From an uncultured Rhodocyclaceae bacterium (GTDB taxonomy: Bacteria; Pseudomonadota; Gammaproteobacteria; Burkholderiales; Rhodocyclaceae): DNA of 10,124 nt. Position 1 is the first letter of the stretch. The number at the start of each line of letters is the position of its first letter. The notes under the pieces were generated by a model that saw only the letters and a program-made list of their open reading frames with translations, searched no databases and was not told the origin of the DNA. Location: positions 1 through 10,124 of the forward strand of contig CAIYZZ010000285.1 of assembly GCA_903930805.1 (NCBI GenBank), written 5' to 3'. Below, piece by piece: positions 9,201-10,124 of this stretch. The position numbers were made by a program, and so were the translations under genes.

Positions 9201-9444
9201 CCCGCACATCGTCGACATGATCAAGAACAATGAAATTGTGTTGATCGTCAATACGGTCGATGAGAAGCGCTCGGCCATTCAGGATTCCCGCTCGATCCGC
9301 ACCTCGGCACTATCGCAAAAAATCACCTTGTTCACGACGATCGAGGGCGCGCGCGCTGCCTGTATCGGCATGCGTCATTCCGGCCTTGAAACCTATTCGA
9401 TTCAACAGCTTCACGCCGAGCTGAAAGTTGAGATGAGCGCATGA
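6214..9444 (+). CDS. carB: Carbamoyl-phosphate synthase large subunit CarB
   Basis: The 1076-residue protein (E. coli 1073) has the full duplicated layout. The first ATP-grasp half makes carboxyphosphate and carbamate, with [17 protein letters not shown] near residue 14 and MGGQTALN. An oligomerisation region covers about 405-555. The second ATP-grasp half makes carbamoyl phosphate, with [18 protein letters not shown] from 557 and FGGQTPLK. The C-terminal MGS-like allosteric domain runs from about 938. In the latter, T946, K952, T972, T975, K991 and N1013 line up with nucleotide-binding residues of E. coli CarB as I recall them, so UMP/IMP-type control is plausible; V1015 replaces a Thr. The start ATG overlaps the carA end and is preceded by GGAAAAG; the stop overlaps the greA ATG in ATGA (9441-9444). 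No frameshift is seen. Confidence 0.98.
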   Translation: MPKRSDIHRILIIGAGPIIIGQACEFDYSGVQACKALREEGYKVILVNSNPATIMTDPNMADVTYIEPITWQVLENIIAKERPDAVLPTMGGQTALNCALDLAKHGVLEKYGVEMIGASREAIDKAEDREKFKQAMTRIGLGSARSGIAHSMEEAQQVQSVMGFPTIIRPSFTMGGSGGGIAYNQEEFVEICKRGLEASPTRELLIEESLLGWKEFEMEVVRDHKDNCIIVCSIENLDPMGVHTGDSITVAPAQTLTDKEYQIMRNASIAVLREIGVDTGGSNVQFAINPDDGRMIVIEMNPRVSRSSALASKATGFPIAKVAAKLAVGFTLDELKNDITGGATPASFEPSIDYVVTKVPRFAFEKFPQANDRLTTQMKSVGEVMAIGRSFQESLQKALRGLEVSVYGLDEIDADREQIEHELANPGAQRMWYLGQAFRSGYSMQQVFNLTKIDPWVLVQIEDIVRTEDWLATLKLENMDADTLRSLKRKGFSDRRIGTKVGAGETAVRERRQALGVRPVFKRVDTCAAEFATSTAYMYSTYEDECESRPTDRKKIMVLGGGPNRIGQGIEFDYCCVHAALAMREDGYETIMVNCNPETVSTDYDTSDRLYFEPLTLEDILEIVHVEKPVGVIVQFGGQTPLKRARELEANGVPIIGTSPDMIDAAEDRERFQKLLQDLGLKQPPNRTARTEADALRLAAEIGYPLVVRPSYVLGGRAMEIVHEQKDLERYMRDAIKVSNDSPVLLDRFLNDATEVDVDALCDGQQVIIGGIMEHIEQAGVHSGDSACSLPPFSLCEEVQDELRRQTEMMAKGLNVIGLMNVQFAIQGRGADSVVYVLEVNPRASRTVPFVSKATSLPLAKIAARCMAGRSLADQGITGEVIPPYYSVKEAVFPFAKFPGVDTLLGPEMKSTGEVMGVGRTFGEAFVKSQIAASTKLPAAGRALITVKSADKAKAVEVARLLHELGFTVLATRGTATAIQAAGIQVTAVNKVNEGRPHIVDMIKNNEIVLIVNTVDEKRSAIQDSRSIRTSALSQKITLFTTIEGARAACIGMRHSGLETYSIQQLHAELKVEMSA

Positions 9445-9917
9445 GCAAAGTACCCATTACATTGCGCGGAGCAGGTCTCCTCAAGACAGAGTTGCATCGT
9501 CTGAAGACGGTTGAACGACCTTCAGTCATCGCCGCGATTGCCGAAGCACGTTCGCATGGCGATCTCTCGGAAAACGCCGAATATGATGCTGCCAAAGAGC
9601 GCCAAGGCTTTGTCGAGGGCCGCATCCAGGAGGTCGAAGGCAAACTCGGTAACGCCCAGATCATCGATCCGCAGGCACTTGATGCCGATGGCCGCGTAGT
9701 TTTCGGCTCCACGGTCGAACTAGAAGATCTCGATGCCGATCAGACGGTGACCTACCAGATCGTTGGCGACGACGAAGCTGATCTCAAGCAGGGCATGATT
9801 TCACTCAACTCGCCGGTTGCACGTGCGCTGATTGGCAAGTTTGCCGGCGATGTTGTAGAGGTACAAACACCGGGGGGCCGTCGCGAATATGAGATTCTCG
9901 ACGTCCGCTACGAATAA
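9441..9917 (+). CDS. greA: Transcription elongation factor GreA
   Basis: GreA enters the secondary channel of stalled, backtracked RNA polymerase and stimulates cleavage of the RNA 3' end. The 158 residues equal the E. coli length. The N-terminal coiled coil (about 8-75) carries the acidic tip [14 protein letters not shown], with D41 and E44 in the catalytic positions. The C-terminal FKBP-like domain includes [35 protein letters not shown] and the closing YEILDVRYE. The ATG lies inside the carB stop (ATGA), so greA depends at least partly on carB translation. The carB-greA linkage is also known from Pseudomonas. The gene ends 12 bases before a long inverted repeat. Confidence 0.98.
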   Translation: MSKVPITLRGAGLLKTELHRLKTVERPSVIAAIAEARSHGDLSENAEYDAAKERQGFVEGRIQEVEGKLGNAQIIDPQALDADGRVVFGSTVELEDLDADQTVTYQIVGDDEADLKQGMISLNSPVARALIGKFAGDVVEVQTPGGRREYEILDVRYE

Positions 9918-9929
9918 GCACCGGCAATC

Positions 9930-9968
9930 GGGATAGGGGCGGTCAGCGCACCTGACCGAGCCCCTCCC
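9930..9968. terminator. Long stem-loop after greA; possible terminator or group II intron domain VI-like end
   Basis: GGGA 9930-9933 pairs with TCCC 9965-9968, GGGG 9936-9939 with CCCC 9961-9964, and CGGTCAG 9940-9946 with CTGACCG 9952-9958, around a five-base loop. Two-base bulges lie at 9934-9935 and 9959-9960. It starts 12 bases after the greA stop, so it is well placed to end the carAB-greA transcript. Neither side carries a T-run, so a classical intrinsic terminator is not certain. Read on the minus strand, it has the shape of domain VI of a group II intron, with a bulged A eight bases before an AT end at 9927-9928; see the findings. Confidence 0.5.
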
Positions 9969-9970
9969 AC

Positions 9971-10037
9971 ACCACCCGCTTTGCTATATGCTCGGCCGCG
10001 CCGAGGTTGGTTAATTCCCGGTAGATCGTGCTACCCG
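9971..10037. repeat. Cluster of inverted repeats beyond greA, probably non-coding
   Basis: Three further self-complementary elements follow the first stem-loop. ACCACCC (9971-9977) matches GGTTGGT (10005-10011) in six of seven pairs. Inside it, CTCGGC (9991-9996) pairs perfectly with GCCGAG (10000-10005) around CGC. GGTAG (10020-10024) pairs with CTACC (10031-10035). Together with 9930-9968 this is dense structure for about 110 bases. The whole segment 9918-10124 holds no gene I can support, and base composition falls towards AT at its right end. It may be part of a structured RNA or a mobile-element edge on the minus strand; identity unknown. Confidence 0.4.
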
Positions 10038-10124
10038 TATCATTTACCTCCGATGGGGAATACTTTCTCGCATCTTTCGGTTGCTTCTATTTCGGCTGTA
10101 TTTACGCGAACCGGTGCAATATCA

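Noticed and set aside
9943..10086. Minus-strand stretch of 47 codons without a stop, ending in the stem-loop (reads GSTIYRELTNLGAAEHIAKR in part)
   Set aside because: It looks protein-like but has no start codon, is closed by a TAG upstream, and runs through the hairpins; possibly part of a structured element. Kept only as a curiosity.
9918..10124. Plus-strand frame open from the greA stop to the window edge, with an ATG at 10053
   Set aside because: No Shine-Dalgarno; only 24 codons after the ATG are visible, Pro/Arg-rich before it, and it overlaps strong inverted repeats, so the opening is probably accidental.

Overview
The window looks like a housekeeping stretch of a GC-rich betaproteobacterial chromosome. 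The order fur (divergent) / bamE - dapB - carA - carB - greA, a BamE lipoprotein, GreA and CarAB of proteobacterial type, and a neighbouring NnrS-family gene would fit a denitrifying, Rhodocyclales-like organism. That taxonomic guess is inference from gene order and protein style, not from a database search.

Layout. Bases 2-358 (+) hold the 3' end of a TlpA/ResA-type periplasmic thiol-disulfide oxidoreductase, followed after 18 bases by a UbiA-superfamily, MenA-like membrane prenyltransferase (377-1327). Bases 1338-3244 (-) hold three tightly packed genes read right to left: an NnrS-family membrane protein, a 62-residue protein of unknown function, and an HPP-family membrane protein. The last two overlap by four bases. 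They lie just downstream of fur (3289-3726, -), with a 44-base gap. Fur and bamE diverge from a shared 91-base region.

Bases 3818-9917 (+) form one dense block: bamE (outer-membrane assembly lipoprotein), dapB (lysine/diaminopimelate synthesis), carA and carB (carbamoyl phosphate for arginine and pyrimidines) and greA (transcript cleavage factor). bamE-dapB are 2 bases apart, carA-carB overlap by 8 bases and carB-greA by 4. The only real gap is 80 bases before carA. It carries a TACAAT box, a strong hairpin and a Shine-Dalgarno that fixes a TTG start for carA.

After greA (9918-10124) no convincing protein gene is visible. The stretch is a run of inverted repeats. The first resembles, on the minus strand, domain VI of a group II intron, including a bulged A eight bases from an AT end. 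This is the least ordinary part of the window and may be the edge of a mobile element extending beyond it. The rest is well-known core genome, and I see no evidence for an entirely new multi-gene system.
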